Source of the DNA: an uncultured Burkholderiales bacterium
GTDB taxonomy: Bacteria; Pseudomonadota; Gammaproteobacteria; Burkholderiales; Burkholderiaceae_C
Reading direction: 5' to 3'
Assembly: GCA_945952065.1 (NCBI GenBank)
Contig: CAMFGY010000013.1
Coordinates: 60,157-124,156 of the forward strand
Length of the DNA stretch: 64,000 bases
Shown here piece after piece: positions 28,412 through 37,447 of the stretch; the stretch's first letter is position 1; every line of letters begins with the position of its first letter. The translations under genes were made by a program, and so were the position numbers. The notes below the pieces were generated by a model. That model ran no database searches. It was given only the letters and a program-made list of their open reading frames with translations, and was not told the origin of the DNA.

Positions 28412-29617
28412 TCAAGCCATCTCGCGTTTGACTACCAGCCAAGCGCTCAAACCAATCGCCAACATGCCCATGGAGCCCAGCGCCAGCGTCAAAGTGGAGT
28501 GCATCACCAAGGGCACCACCAAGCCGGCCACCAGGGCATTGGACGCGCTGCCGATGCAAGACTGCAGCGAAGAGGCCATGCCGCGCCGCTCGGGCACTTC
28601 GTCCAAGACCATCAGCGTCACCACCGGCACCATCAAGGCCCAACCGAAGGCAAAAGCGCCGATCACGGGCAAGGCCCAATAGGGACTGGGGGGCAGCACC
28701 GCATTGAGCAACACGTTCAGGCAGGCAAACACCAGCATGATGGTGAAGCCATGCCGAATCTGCCGCTTGGGCCGGATCTTGCCGGCCAGCCTGCCGCTGA
28801 GCCAGGCCCCCCCCATGATGCCGCCGATGGAAAAGCAGAAAAACCAAAAAAACTGCGTGGGCGCCAAGCCCAGATGCTCCCCCACAAACACTGGCGCAGC
28901 CAGCACATACAAAAACATGCCGTTGAACGGAATGCCGCTGGCCAGCGCCAGCAAAATGAAGCGCCGGTTGGAGCACAGCCGCCAATAGCCCCGCAGCAAG
29001 GGCAAGAGATGAAAGGGCTGGACCATGTCGCGGTGCAAGGTCTCCGGCAACAGCCGCCAATTGGCAATGAACAAGACCAGCCCCACGGCGACCAAAAACC
29101 AAAAGATCGAATGCCAGTCCGCATGCACGAACAAAAATCCGCCGATCATCGGCGCAATGGCCGGAGCCACGCCAAAGAAGATGGTGACCTGTGACATCAC
29201 CCGCTGCGCCTCTGAGGGCGCAAACATATCGCGGATGATGGCGCGCGACACCACCATGCCCGCCCCCGCCGACATGCCTTGCACCGTGCGCCAAAACACC
29301 AGTTGCCCAATGCTGCCGGAGAGCGCGCAGCCTACCGAGGCCAGGGTAAAAACCGCCATCCCCCAGAGCACCACCGGGCGCCTGCCGAAACTGTCGGACA
29401 AAGCGCCATGGAACAAGTTCATCACTGCAAAACCGAGCAGATAGCTCGACAGCGTTTGCTGCATCTGCACCGGCGTGGCCTGCAAGGCGGCCGCAATGCC
29501 CGAGAAGGCCGGCAGATAGGTGTCAATGGAAAACGGGCCCAGCATGGCCAAGCCGGCCAACATCACAGCCAAGGCCCAGCGCGGCGCGCGCCACAATTTG
29601 CTGGCTTCAGGATTCAT
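28412..29617 (-). CDS. Bcr/CflA family multidrug efflux MFS transporter
   Basis: 401 residues with 12 predicted membrane helices. Family markers: AMLGPFSIDTYLPAFSGIAAA in helix 1, GALSDSFGRRPVVLWGM (the MFS loop 2-3 motif), SAGAGMVVSRAIIRDMF in helix 4-5 region, and GVAPAIAPMIGGFL (motif C of drug/proton antiporters). ATG at 29617 is chosen; TTG 29623 is possible. Drug/H+ antiport is family knowledge; the substrate is unknown. Divergent from the Gfo/Idh/MocA gene. Confidence 0.93.
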   Translation of the reverse strand: MNPEASKLWRAPRWALAVMLAGLAMLGPFSIDTYLPAFSGIAAALQATPVQMQQTLSSYLLGFAVMNLFHGALSDSFGRRPVVLWGMAVFTLASVGCALSGSIGQLVFWRTVQGMSAGAGMVVSRAIIRDMFAPSEAQRVMSQVTIFFGVAPAIAPMIGGFLFVHADWHSIFWFLVAVGLVLFIANWRLLPETLHRDMVQPFHLLPLLRGYWRLCSNRRFILLALASGIPFNGMFLYVLAAPVFVGEHLGLAPTQFFWFFCFSIGGIMGGAWLSGRLAGKIRPKRQIRHGFTIMLVFACLNVLLNAVLPPSPYWALPVIGAFAFGWALMVPVVTLMVLDEVPERRGMASSLQSCIGSASNALVAGLVVPLVMHSTLTLALGSMGMLAIGLSAWLVVKREMA

Positions 29618-29726
29618 AGTCAAACGAGGAGCGCCGGATTCAAGGCGTCAGGGCAGCAGGCAATCCTGCAGTGTATCGGGCGGCCCTAAACTGCCGGCTT
29701 CCAAGGTTTTGCTGAGCGAACAAAGC

Positions 29727-30719
29727 ATGCATGAGGGACAGTTGAATATTGGTGTGATCGGCCTGGGTGTGATGGGGCAGCGCATGTTGGCGCGTCTGGC
29801 TACGCATCCACGCTTGCGCGCGACCTGGGTCTGGGATGCCAACCCTGCCGCCCTTGCAGCCACGCTGCAGACCTACCCCCAGCTACTCGCCGCCAGCAGT
29901 GCCGAGGCTCTGATTCAAAGCCCCGGCCTGCACAGCCTTTACATCGCCACGCCACCCGCGCCCCACATGGCCTTGTCCGAGCTGGCTTTCGATGCGGGTT
30001 TGGCGGTGTTTTGCGAAAAGCCCTTGACCGTTGACTTTGCAGCCGCGCGGGCCTGCATTGCCCGCATTGACGCCCAGGGGCAACGCGCCGCGGTGAACTT
30101 TGCCCTGGCTTCGTCCCAGGGCTTGGCGCTCTTGCAGTCGCAGTTTGCAGCCCAGGCCAAGCCTTCGCTGGGCGTTTTGCAAGCGGTTGAACTGACGCTG
30201 GCGTTTGCGGCTTGGCCGCGCCCTTGGCAAGCCACCGCCGGCGCTTGGTTGGGCGAGCGCATCGAAGGCGGCTTCAGCCGCGAGGTGCTCTCGCACTTCA
30301 TCTTCGCGCTGCAGCGGGTCTTGGGCCCGGCCGAGGTGCTGCGCAGCCGGGTGGACTATCCGGCCGATGGCATCGCCGCTGAAGTGGGCTTGCAAGCCGA
30401 GTTGCGTGCCGCCACAGTGCCCGTGCGCATTGAGGGCCGGGTGGGCGGTGACTTGCCTGACCTGAACCGCATGGTGTGGCAGGCGAGCGAGGGCCAAATC
30501 CAGCTGCAAGAGTGGTTCAGCCAGATCGAGCGGCGCAATGCAGCAGGGCAATTGCTGCCGCACGCAGCGGCCAGCGGCGATTTGCGTTTGAGTGGCCAGC
30601 GTGACCAGTTGGATCAATGGGTGGCCTTGATCGAAGGCCGCCCCCATGGCTTGCCCGGCTATGCCGAGGCCTTGGCCGTGCAAGAGACCATCGAGGCCTT
30701 GCTGCAAGGGCGCGGCTGA
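29727..30719 (+). CDS. Gfo/Idh/MocA family oxidoreductase
   Basis: 330 residues from ATG 29727. Rossmann NAD(P)-binding motif IGVIGLGVMGQRMLARLA at the N terminus, then LYIATPPAPHM and VFCEKPLTVD with the catalytic Lys of the family EKP motif. The C-terminal domain lacks a clear HxxxDxxR-type catalytic set, so the substrate (sugar, inositol or other) cannot be named. It is a single gene between a divergent efflux pump and rnpB; no sugar-pathway neighbours. Confidence 0.88.
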   Translation: MHEGQLNIGVIGLGVMGQRMLARLATHPRLRATWVWDANPAALAATLQTYPQLLAASSAEALIQSPGLHSLYIATPPAPHMALSELAFDAGLAVFCEKPLTVDFAAARACIARIDAQGQRAAVNFALASSQGLALLQSQFAAQAKPSLGVLQAVELTLAFAAWPRPWQATAGAWLGERIEGGFSREVLSHFIFALQRVLGPAEVLRSRVDYPADGIAAEVGLQAELRAATVPVRIEGRVGGDLPDLNRMVWQASEGQIQLQEWFSQIERRNAAGQLLPHAAASGDLRLSGQRDQLDQWVALIEGRPHGLPGYAEALAVQETIEALLQGRG

Positions 30720-30738
30720 GCCCCTGGCCGGTCTGGCC

Positions 30739-30760
30739 CAAACAAATATAAAAAGTGAAG
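30739..30760 (-). terminator. T-rich end of rnpB
   Basis: On the minus strand the closing P1 arm of RNase P RNA (GCTTGCTTCAC) runs directly into CTTTTTATATTTG, so P1 plus the T-rich stretch acts as intrinsic terminator and marks the 3' end. Confidence 0.6.
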
Positions 30761-31127
30761 CAAGCCGATAGGCCGGATTCTGTGCAAGACCTGAGCCTTG
30801 CGGGCTCGGTCTTGTGACCGCCATTCCTCTGGGCCGGACATTGCTGCCCGGCTCGGTGCCACCTACCCGCCAGCTCTGCGAGCCGCATCAATACTGGCCT
30901 ACTTGGTGTTGCTGCGCGTAGAGATTGCCCGTTTCACCCGACCCCGGAGGCTGCGCTTCCGGTCCCGCAAGGCTTGCGCCCTGCACGTTTGATCGACTCG
31001 TCTCTGTTGCTCTGATCCTCGGCTCACGCCGGACAGCCGTTAGCTGCTACGCCGCTCTATGCAGTCCGGACCTTCCTCCAGCCCCAGGTTTCCCTGATCG
31101 GGCCAGCGGCGGTCTGGCTTGCTTCAC
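30755..31127 (-). ncRNA. rnpB: RNase P RNA component (bacterial type A)
   Basis: About 373 nt, the expected length. The minus strand starts GTGAAGCAAGCC and ends GGCTTGCTTCAC, a perfect P1 helix. Conserved core blocks are present: GGAGGAAGGTCCGGACTGC near the 5' end (CR-I region, usual GGAAAGTCCGG), and CACAGAATCCGGCCTATCG near the 3' end (CR-V, usual ACAGAAxCCGG). The RNA is the catalytic part of RNase P, which matures tRNA 5' ends. A GATAAT -10 element lies 7 bp upstream. Confidence 0.96.
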
Positions 31128-31134
31128 GGGCGGC

Positions 31135-31140
31135 ATTATC
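31135..31140 (-). promoter_or_regulatory. -10 element of rnpB promoter
   Basis: GATAAT on the minus strand, 7 bp before the predicted RNA 5' end at 31127. No clear -35 hexamer is seen at 16-18 bp, so the site rests on position and match to the -10 consensus. Confidence 0.5.
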
Positions 31141-31216
31141 GCCCAGCCGACACAAGCCCTCTGCAGCCCGCCTGCTTTGCCTCTACCATTCGGGCTTCAT
31201 CTCAAGCCTTGACCGC

Positions 31217-31498
31217 ATGCCGCACCTGACCCCACTCGAATTGCCCACCCCCAGTGGCGAGGAACTGAAAGCAGCCCGCATGGCCGCCGGCCTGAGCCAG
31301 GTCGAGGCCGCACAGCTGATGGGCTACCCGGTGCAGGCCGGCAGCCGCGGCGGCCTGCAGTCGCGCACCTGGCAGGCTTTGGAGAGCGGCAGCGACCCGC
31401 GCCTGATGCCGGGCCCGGTGTTCGCTCTCTTCTTGTTGATGACCGAACAACACCCGCAATTCAGCCTGCTGCGCAAAAGCGCAGAGCCCACCCGCTGA
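31217..31498 (+). CDS. Small helix-turn-helix (XRE-like) protein
   Basis: 93 residues. TPSGEELKAARMAAGLSQVEAAQLMGYP and SRTWQALESGSDPRLMPGPVFALFLLM fit an XRE/Cro HTH (helices 1-5), with the recognition region interrupted by a Gly-rich insertion (VQAGSRGGLQ). It could be a DNA-binding regulator; the insertion makes DNA binding less certain. Lies 89 bp after the start of divergent rnpB and 57 bp before cysK, possibly co-transcribed with cysK. Target unknown. Confidence 0.72.
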   Translation: MPHLTPLELPTPSGEELKAARMAAGLSQVEAAQLMGYPVQAGSRGGLQSRTWQALESGSDPRLMPGPVFALFLLMTEQHPQFSLLRKSAEPTR

Positions 31499-31555
31499 GG
31501 GGTACCGCCCCTGCTACCCCTGTCGCAGTTTCTGTTTCACCCAAGGAGTCCTTCG

Positions 31556-32473
31556 ATGAAAGCTGACAACGTTCTTGCCACCATTGGCAACACGCCCCAT
31601 ATCCGCATCCAGCGTCTGTTTGGCCCCCAGGCCCAGGTCTGGGTCAAGTCGGAGCGCTCCAATCCAGGCGGCTCGATCAAGGACCGCATCGCCCTGTCCA
31701 TGGTCGAAGACGCCGAAGCACGCGGCCTGCTCAAGCCCGGCGCCACCATCATCGAGCCGACCTCCGGCAATACCGGCGTGGGCTTGGCCATGGTGGCCGC
31801 GGTCAAGGGCTACAAGCTGATTCTGGTGATGCCCGACAGCATGTCCATTGAACGGCGTCGCTTGATGCTGGCCTACGGCGCCAGCTTTGACCTGACCCCA
31901 CGTGAAAAAGGCATGAAGGGCGCCATCGCCCGCGCCCAAGAACTGATGGCCGAGCACCCCGGCTCCTGGATGCCCCAGCAGTTCGAGAACCCGGCCAATA
32001 TCGCCGTCCATGTGCGCAGCACCGCCGAAGAAATCTTGGCCGACTTCCCGGCCGGCTTGGAGGCTTTGATCACCGGCGTGGGTACCGGCGGACACATCAC
32101 CGGTTGCGCCCAGGTCTTGAAAAAGGCATGGCCGAATCTGAAGGTGTTTGCTGTGGAGCCTGCCGCATCACCGGTGATCAGCGGTGGCTCCCCCAGCCCG
32201 CACCCGATCCAAGGCATTGGCGCCGGCTTCATCCCCACCAATTTGCACACCGGCCTGCTCGATGGCGTGATCCAGGTCGAGGCCGAAGAAGCGCGGGAAT
32301 TCGCGCGCCGCAGCGCCTCCCAAGAAGGGCTGCTGGTGGGCATCTCCAGCGGCGCCACCTTGGCCGCCATCGCCAAAAAGCTGCCCGACTTGCCCGCCGG
32401 CTCACGCGTGTTGGGCTTCAACTACGACACCGGCGAACGCTACCTGTCCATCGAAGGCTTCCTGCCGGCCTGA
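31556..32473 (+). CDS. cysK: Cysteine synthase (O-acetylserine sulfhydrylase)
   Basis: 305 residues. PLP enzyme making cysteine from O-acetylserine and sulfide. PLP Lys 42 lies in [25 protein letters not shown] is the substrate/phosphate-binding loop, [10 protein letters not shown] binds PLP phosphate, and [12 protein letters not shown] plus LVGISSGA are typical of CysK more than CysM. AAGGAG lies 7 bp before the ATG. The small HTH gene is 57 bp upstream. CysK versus CysM is judged from motifs only; it may also use thiosulfate. Confidence 0.93.
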   Translation: MKADNVLATIGNTPHIRIQRLFGPQAQVWVKSERSNPGGSIKDRIALSMVEDAEARGLLKPGATIIEPTSGNTGVGLAMVAAVKGYKLILVMPDSMSIERRRLMLAYGASFDLTPREKGMKGAIARAQELMAEHPGSWMPQQFENPANIAVHVRSTAEEILADFPAGLEALITGVGTGGHITGCAQVLKKAWPNLKVFAVEPAASPVISGGSPSPHPIQGIGAGFIPTNLHTGLLDGVIQVEAEEAREFARRSASQEGLLVGISSGATLAAIAKKLPDLPAGSRVLGFNYDTGERYLSIEGFLPA

Positions 32474-33085
32474 GCGCCACGCCTCGGCAGCTGCGGCGCC
32501 CCCGCCCAGCTCGCTAGGCTTGCGTGCGTGCGTGCTTGCTGCAGCTTCACGCAAGCGCCCCAGGATTTGATCACCGCCCCCCCAAGAAGCCGGTCTATCT
32601 TCAGGCAACAAGGGCGGCATCGTGCCCGGAGCGGACGTTGGTTTGGGCGGAGATCAGGCCACTTGGGGACTCCACGTCGCTCCTGTCTGGTCCAGCGGCC
32701 CAGCCCTTCGCGAGGCTCAAGCCGTCCTCAGGACGCCTTGAGTCCGAGCTCAGTCCCCCGCCCCGGGCTCGCGCCCGGGTCTCCTCCTTTACCTCGCGCC
32801 GCAGAGCCCCCAAGCGTCCTGATCCAGCACGGCCGTGCTACTTCTTCGAGGACGCGCATCGGTGGAACTGCCGAGTGGCGTCGGGGGTGTGATTCCGCGA
32901 GGTAAAGGAGGAGCCGGCGCCTGCAAGGCGACGGCGGGGGACAGGAGCGGAATTGCGCCCCCGGCGGCGCTCGGCACCAAACTACCCAGCAACTTCCGCT
33001 CCGGGCACACCGCAGCCCTTCGATGGCCTATTCAAACAGCCCTAAGCGAGGGCCCGGGCCGGTCTTTTCAGCGTGCCCGCATCGC
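32474..33085. other. 612-bp gene-free region containing an inverted pair of diverged repeats
   Basis: No coding frame here has a credible start site or family match. After cysK there is a 9-bp inverted repeat (32518-32526 with 32548-32556) around a GTGC microsatellite. From 32622 to 33008 two diverged copies of one sequence face each other (listed separately), with a 14-bp palindrome between them. The region ends at the 3' end of the FHA gene. Confidence 0.8.
32622..33008. repeat. Two diverged inverted copies of one element, MITE-like layout
   Basis: Four blocks of the left copy recur, inverted and in the same order, in the right copy: 32622-32640 with 32990-33008 (18 of 19 match), 32678-32687 with 32940-32949 (10 of 10), 32753-32762 with 32933-32942 (10 of 10), and 32781-32798 with 32896-32913 (18 of 18). 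The left copy (about 177 bp) is longer than the right (about 113 bp). The 97-bp spacer contains the perfect palindrome AGCACGGCCGTGCT at 32826-32839. No target-site duplication is obvious. Confidence 0.7.
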
Positions 33086-34102
33086 TCAGTCTTCGCCTGC
33101 CAAATCGGCGCTGGGCTTGTCATTGTCTTTGTCGGCCTGACGCGCCAGTTCGGCCTCCAGAGGGCGCAAGGAATCCAGCAGGGCTTGCGTGGGCTTGGGC
33201 TCCACCAATCGGAAAGCCGGTGGCGGCAGGCTGCTCAAATAGGCCGGGCCCAGCCAATGCTGCTGCTCTTGGCGGCGGGCCACGGTCAGGGTGAGCAAGG
33301 TCAGCAAACCCACACCGACAGCCAGGGCCAGACCGCGCCGCGCGCGCGGCCACACCAAGCTGGCATGCCACCACAACAGAGCCGCCACACCGCAGGGGAA
33401 GGCCAGCGCATCCAGCACCATCAGGCGCGGCATCGAAAAGGCATAGGCCAAGAGCGGCAAGACCAGGGCCACCAGATGCAGACCTGTCACGCCGATCAAG
33501 GCACGCCGCAAATGGGTCGCGAAGGGAAAGCGGTGCTGAAACACCTGCGTCACCAGCGCCCACAAGGCCGACCAGCCAAGAATGACGATCAGCGGCAGCA
33601 AGACCGCGCCGCTGTATTCAATCCACGGCGAGCCCGGATTCAAGCCCGACCATTGATCAAACCAAAGCAGGCCCAGCCACAGCAAGAGCAGGCCCGGCAC
33701 CCACGCTGCCGCCACCTTGGCGGCGCGAAGCTGATGCTGCTGCAGGGGCAGCTCCGGTGCCAGCGCCGCACTGTCCCGCCGCCAGCGCAGATGGGTGGCG
33801 CCCAGTTGCAGCAACTCACTGTCGCCCAGCACCACCGACTGCCCCGGCTGCAAACGAGCCTCACCATGCCAGCCCCCATTCAGGCTGCTGAGCATTTCCA
33901 GGCGGGGCCCGAGCCCATCGTCCCAATGCAAGCAGGCATGTTCGGCGGCCAAATGGGCGTCATCCAACACCACTTCACAACGGGGCGCACGGCCGATACG
34001 CGCGGGCCATGCGCTGAGACGCTGCACCAGACGCGGATGCCCATCGCGCCCCAGGACTTCGATTACCGCGATGCGTTGTTGCTGGCGCTCTTCTTGTTCC
34101 AC
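33086..34102 (-). CDS. FHA domain-containing membrane protein
   Basis: 338 residues from a GTG start at 34102. An N-terminal forkhead-associated domain (about 10-105): RLSAWPARIGRAPRCEVVLDD, HLAAEHACLHWDD and LLSSLNG-like segment (read as MLSSLNGGWHG) carry the phosphothreonine-binding Arg, Ser/His and Asn pattern. About six membrane helices follow (VPGLLLLWLGLLWF onwards) and a charged C-terminal tail. It probably reads phosphothreonine at the cytoplasmic face, but no Ser/Thr kinase is nearby. The start overlaps the 3' end of the protease gene by 40 bp in another frame, suggesting coupled translation. Confidence 0.85.
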   Translation of the reverse strand: MEQEERQQQRIAVIEVLGRDGHPRLVQRLSAWPARIGRAPRCEVVLDDAHLAAEHACLHWDDGLGPRLEMLSSLNGGWHGEARLQPGQSVVLGDSELLQLGATHLRWRRDSAALAPELPLQQHQLRAAKVAAAWVPGLLLLWLGLLWFDQWSGLNPGSPWIEYSGAVLLPLIVILGWSALWALVTQVFQHRFPFATHLRRALIGVTGLHLVALVLPLLAYAFSMPRLMVLDALAFPCGVAALLWWHASLVWPRARRGLALAVGVGLLTLLTLTVARRQEQQHWLGPAYLSSLPPPAFRLVEPKPTQALLDSLRPLEAELARQADKDNDKPSADLAGED

Positions 34103-35481
34103 GCGAAGCCCTCCAGGTAATGCGCGGTCAGTTTCAGCGCGTTGTCAAAGCTGACGCCCTTCGCGTCAAAGCGGCCCAAAGCCCCTTCGGTGGAGGCATC
34201 CACTGTGGTCACCAGCACGCTCAGGTCATGCAGACCACTGAGCTTGCGGTACGCCCGCATGCACACCACGGCGCGCAGCGGCAGGCCCTCGCGAGAGACA
34301 AACTCCTCCTTGCAAAACGGCGCGGTGCGGAACTTGTCTTCGCGCCCCAGTCTTTCGTTACGAAAACTCCCCGAGTACTGCTTGGCGAAGCGGATGGCGC
34401 CCAGCTTGGACCCGTCATAGGCTTCATGCGAAATCTCGAGATAGCCGGTCTGGATCTGATTGCTGACAAAGATGGCGTGTTCCATGCGGCATTGCGAACG
34501 CTGGAACTCCAAGCCCTTGGTATCGGCGGGGGTACCGCGCCCCCAGCAGCGCATGAACTGCTCTTGCGGCACCGGCAGCGAATAGCGCGCATGCCCTGCC
34601 GAGGCCCAGGGCTGGGCCATGAAGCTGCGGCTCAGTTCGTCTTGATAGGCCAGCAATTGCTCACGCAAACGAGGCCAGGCCGGGCTGTTCATGGGCTTGG
34701 CCGCACGGCTGCGCTCGAACAGCGCTTGCGCATAAGCGCCGGGCACCAAAAAACTCATTTGCTGCGCAAAAAACATGGCCGAGACATTGACGCCCACCAC
34801 CCGACCGTCTTCGTCCAGCACCGGGCCGCCACTCATGCCGGAGTTGATGCTGCCGGAGTAATAAATCAAAGGGTCAAAGCTGCGCTCTACCAAGCCATTG
34901 AAATTGCCCTCCACCACGGCAAAGGCCACATCATGGGGATTGCCCATGGAGTAGATGCGGTCGCCCTTAGAGAGTGGCTGCTTGAGCGGCCGAAAGCCCA
35001 AGGCGCCGCGATTCTTCAGCGTGCCGGGCGCCGCGCGCAGCAAGGCCAAGTCGCGCCGCACATCGAAGTCCAAAAGCTCCAGCAAGCCCTCTTGCCCCTC
35101 GGTGGTAGCAAAGCGCAGGCGGTAGCGGTCGGGCTCCAAGGCAAACTGGCTGATGACGTGGTAGTTGGTCAGCACATGGCCCTCGTCACTGACCAAAAAG
35201 CCCGAGCCCACCGAGGCCTGGCTGTCTTGGTTTTTCAGCAATGTGCGAATTTGCAGCAGCTGCGAGCGAGAGTTGTCGTACAAGCGCCGCGCACTCGCCG
35301 AGACCGATGCAGCCGGCGCTGAAGCCGCCGAAGGCGGCGCCGTGGGAGCGTTTGTCATTTCAGGCGGCGGCTTGAGCTGGGCCACAGCCAAGCCCCAGGC
35401 TCCGCTGAAACCCAGCGTTAACACGCCAAGCAGCACGCGCCGCCACAGCGCCCTGCTCTTGTGACTGGAAAAGTTCAACAA
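34063..35481 (-). CDS. Trypsin-like serine protease (S1 family), secreted
   Basis: 472 residues. Signal peptide or anchor (LGVLTLGFSGAWGLAVA, about 18-34), Pro/Ala/Ser-rich linker, then a DegP-like catalytic domain with triad His 108 (LTNYHVIS), Asp 144 (VRRDLALL) and Ser 217 (SGMSGGPV). No PDZ domain is evident; the C-terminal 220 residues match no domain I recognise and contain four Cys. It probably acts in the periplasm. It shares 40 bp with the following FHA gene, and the two likely work together. Substrate unknown. Confidence 0.88.
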   Translation of the reverse strand: MLNFSSHKSRALWRRVLLGVLTLGFSGAWGLAVAQLKPPPEMTNAPTAPPSAASAPAASVSASARRLYDNSRSQLLQIRTLLKNQDSQASVGSGFLVSDEGHVLTNYHVISQFALEPDRYRLRFATTEGQEGLLELLDFDVRRDLALLRAAPGTLKNRGALGFRPLKQPLSKGDRIYSMGNPHDVAFAVVEGNFNGLVERSFDPLIYYSGSINSGMSGGPVLDEDGRVVGVNVSAMFFAQQMSFLVPGAYAQALFERSRAAKPMNSPAWPRLREQLLAYQDELSRSFMAQPWASAGHARYSLPVPQEQFMRCWGRGTPADTKGLEFQRSQCRMEHAIFVSNQIQTGYLEISHEAYDGSKLGAIRFAKQYSGSFRNERLGREDKFRTAPFCKEEFVSREGLPLRAVVCMRAYRKLSGLHDLSVLVTTVDASTEGALGRFDAKGVSFDNALKLTAHYLEGFAWNKKSASNNASR

Positions 35482-35562
35482 GCTTTTTTCATCCCGTTTA
35501 GCAATGCAAGGCCCCAGGGCCGAAGGGCTGCGGGCCGTGAGCGCCGCGCCGGTGCGCAGATG

Positions 35563-36345
35563 CTAGCGGTTTTGCGCCGCCGGCAAGGGGCGAAAAACCT
35601 GGGGGTCGGCATAGAACTCAGGCGTTTGCTTGGCCGGCCACCAACCGGGCACACCCAAAACCGGCAGCGGCACAAAGGGCTTGCGCTCCAACCACGCCAG
35701 ATCCAAGGCCTCATCGGGCCAGTCTTGCGCCGGCAAAGCCTCATCCGGCAAGGCTTGCAGCAGCACATGGGCGCAGATCGCCTTGCGCGGCTGTTGCAGC
35801 TTTTCCATCAACGCATGGCCGAACAGCTGCAAGCGTGCCTGGGCCCACAGCGGCCGCAAGTCCATGAACAAGGCCTGCCAGTCGCGCCGCAGCAAGGCGT
35901 CGCACAGGGCCACTGGCGCCCGCAAGAAGGCAGCGTTTTCATCGACCAAGGTCAGGGCATCGCGCAAAGCACCTCGCACCGGCGCGATCACCCCTCCGCT
36001 GCGCGCCAAGGCCAGGCTGTGGCCGGCATTCAAGCCGGCTTTCAAACGCGGCCAGTGCAGCCACATCAGTCCGTTGAGCAGGTCATGCAGGTTGTCGCGT
36101 GTGGGCACCTCGGCCCGGCGATGGATGAAGGCCTCATAGGCTTCGCCCTCCGGCAGAGCGGCTTGAGGCACAAAGCGCAATGATCCGTTGGGCAAGACGA
36201 TGGGCGCACTGGCCGCGCGCTTTTGCACGGCCGCATTCAAGGCCTCGGCCACTGTGGCCCCGGCAGCCAAATCCGCACTCAGGCCCTGCCCTTGCTCGCG
36301 GTATGGCGCCAACCAAGGCGCCGACCAATCCACGCTCAGCGACAC
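35563..36345 (-). CDS. DUF3025 domain-containing protein
   Basis: 260 residues from a GTG start at 36345, 5 bp after the pyrC stop. Family markers: LRFVPQAALPEGEAYEAFI, TRDNLHDLLNGLMWLHWPRLK, and HVLLQALPDEALP. No signal peptide, no known motif of catalysis; function unknown. The tight spacing to pyrC, a common arrangement in Burkholderiales, suggests co-transcription. Confidence 0.88.
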   Translation of the reverse strand: MSLSVDWSAPWLAPYREQGQGLSADLAAGATVAEALNAAVQKRAASAPIVLPNGSLRFVPQAALPEGEAYEAFIHRRAEVPTRDNLHDLLNGLMWLHWPRLKAGLNAGHSLALARSGGVIAPVRGALRDALTLVDENAAFLRAPVALCDALLRRDWQALFMDLRPLWAQARLQLFGHALMEKLQQPRKAICAHVLLQALPDEALPAQDWPDEALDLAWLERKPFVPLPVLGVPGWWPAKQTPEFYADPQVFRPLPAAQNR

Positions 36346-36350
36346 TGCGC

Positions 36351-37418
36351 TCAGAGCAGCTTCCAGCTCAAGGTTTCGCCGCCGCGCAGGGGCTTGAGTT
36401 GCGCATCGCCAAAGGGCACAACGCTGGACAGCGTCCAGTCTTGCTTGACCAAGGTGACGCGCTCGGTATTGCGCGGCAGGCCGTAGAAATCAGCGCCATT
36501 GAAGCTGGCGAAGGCCTCCAGCTTGTCCAGCGCGCCCATGGCTTCAAAGGCCTCGGCATACAGCTCCAAGGCCGAAGCCGCGGTGAAGCAGCCGGCGCCG
36601 CAGACCGAGTTTTCTTTCATCTGGGAGGCATGCGGCGCGCTGTCGGTGCCGAGGAAGAATTTATTGCTGCCCGAGGTGGCAGCCTTCAACAAGGCCTGAC
36701 GATGGATCTCGCGCTTGAGCACCGGCAGGCAGTAGTAGTGCGGGCGCAGGCCGCCGGTGAAGATGGCGTTGCGGTTGTAGAGCAGGTGCTGCGGCGTCAG
36801 CGTGGCGGCGGTGTAGGCGTCGGCGCTGGAGACGTATTCAGCCGCCTCCTTGGTGGTGATGTGCTCGAACACCACTTTCAGCTCCGGCATATCGCGACGC
36901 AGCGGTTGCATCACCCGGTCGATGAAGACCGCCTCGCGGTCGAAGACATCGATCTCGGGGTCGGTGACTTCACCGTGCACCAGGAAGAGCAGGCCTTCGC
37001 GCTGCATGGCTTCCAGCACCTTGTAGGTCTTGCGGATGTCGGTCACACCGGCATCGCTGTTGGTGGTGGCGCCCGCGGGGTAGAGCTTGAGGGCCACCAC
37101 GCCAGCGTCTTTGGCGCGCTTGATCTCGTCAACCGGGGTCAGGTCGGTGAGATACAGCGTCATCAAGGGCTGAAAGTTCATGCCCTCGGGCACGGCAGCC
37201 AAAATGCGCTCGCGGTAAGCGGCGGCTTGCTCGGCCGTGGTCACCGGCGGACGCAGGTTCGGCATGATGATGGCACGCCCGAACTGACGCGCCGTGTAGG
37301 GCACGACGCTTTGCATGGCGGCGCCATCGCGCACATGCAAATGCCAATCGTCAGGGCGGGTGATGCTCAGCTGCTGCGCAGCCACGGAAGGGGTAGATGT
37401 TTCGGCCATGCGCGGCAT
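36351..37418 (-). CDS. pyrC: Dihydroorotase PyrC
   Basis: 355 residues. Zn-dependent class II dihydroorotase, third step of de novo pyrimidine synthesis (carbamoyl aspartate to dihydroorotate). Metal ligands: His 26 and His 28 in [10 protein letters not shown], carboxylated Lys 111 in VALKLYPAG, His in LVHGEV and VFEHIT, catalytic Asp in [11 protein letters not shown] 37418 has GGGA 6 bp upstream; ATG 37409 is an alternative. DUF3025 gene follows after 5 bp. Confidence 0.96.
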   Translation of the reverse strand: MPRMAETSTPSVAAQQLSITRPDDWHLHVRDGAAMQSVVPYTARQFGRAIIMPNLRPPVTTAEQAAAYRERILAAVPEGMNFQPLMTLYLTDLTPVDEIKRAKDAGVVALKLYPAGATTNSDAGVTDIRKTYKVLEAMQREGLLFLVHGEVTDPEIDVFDREAVFIDRVMQPLRRDMPELKVVFEHITTKEAAEYVSSADAYTAATLTPQHLLYNRNAIFTGGLRPHYYCLPVLKREIHRQALLKAATSGSNKFFLGTDSAPHASQMKENSVCGAGCFTAASALELYAEAFEAMGALDKLEAFASFNGADFYGLPRNTERVTLVKQDWTLSSVVPFGDAQLKPLRGGETLSWKLL

Positions 37419-37447
37419 TGTCCCAAAACTTCAGCGCCCCAGGCCCG

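Noticed and set aside
32524..33140. Several overlapping open frames of 70-125 codons in the gap after cysK
   Set aside because: All are Arg/Pro/Ser-rich, lack start sites, and cut across the inverted repeats.
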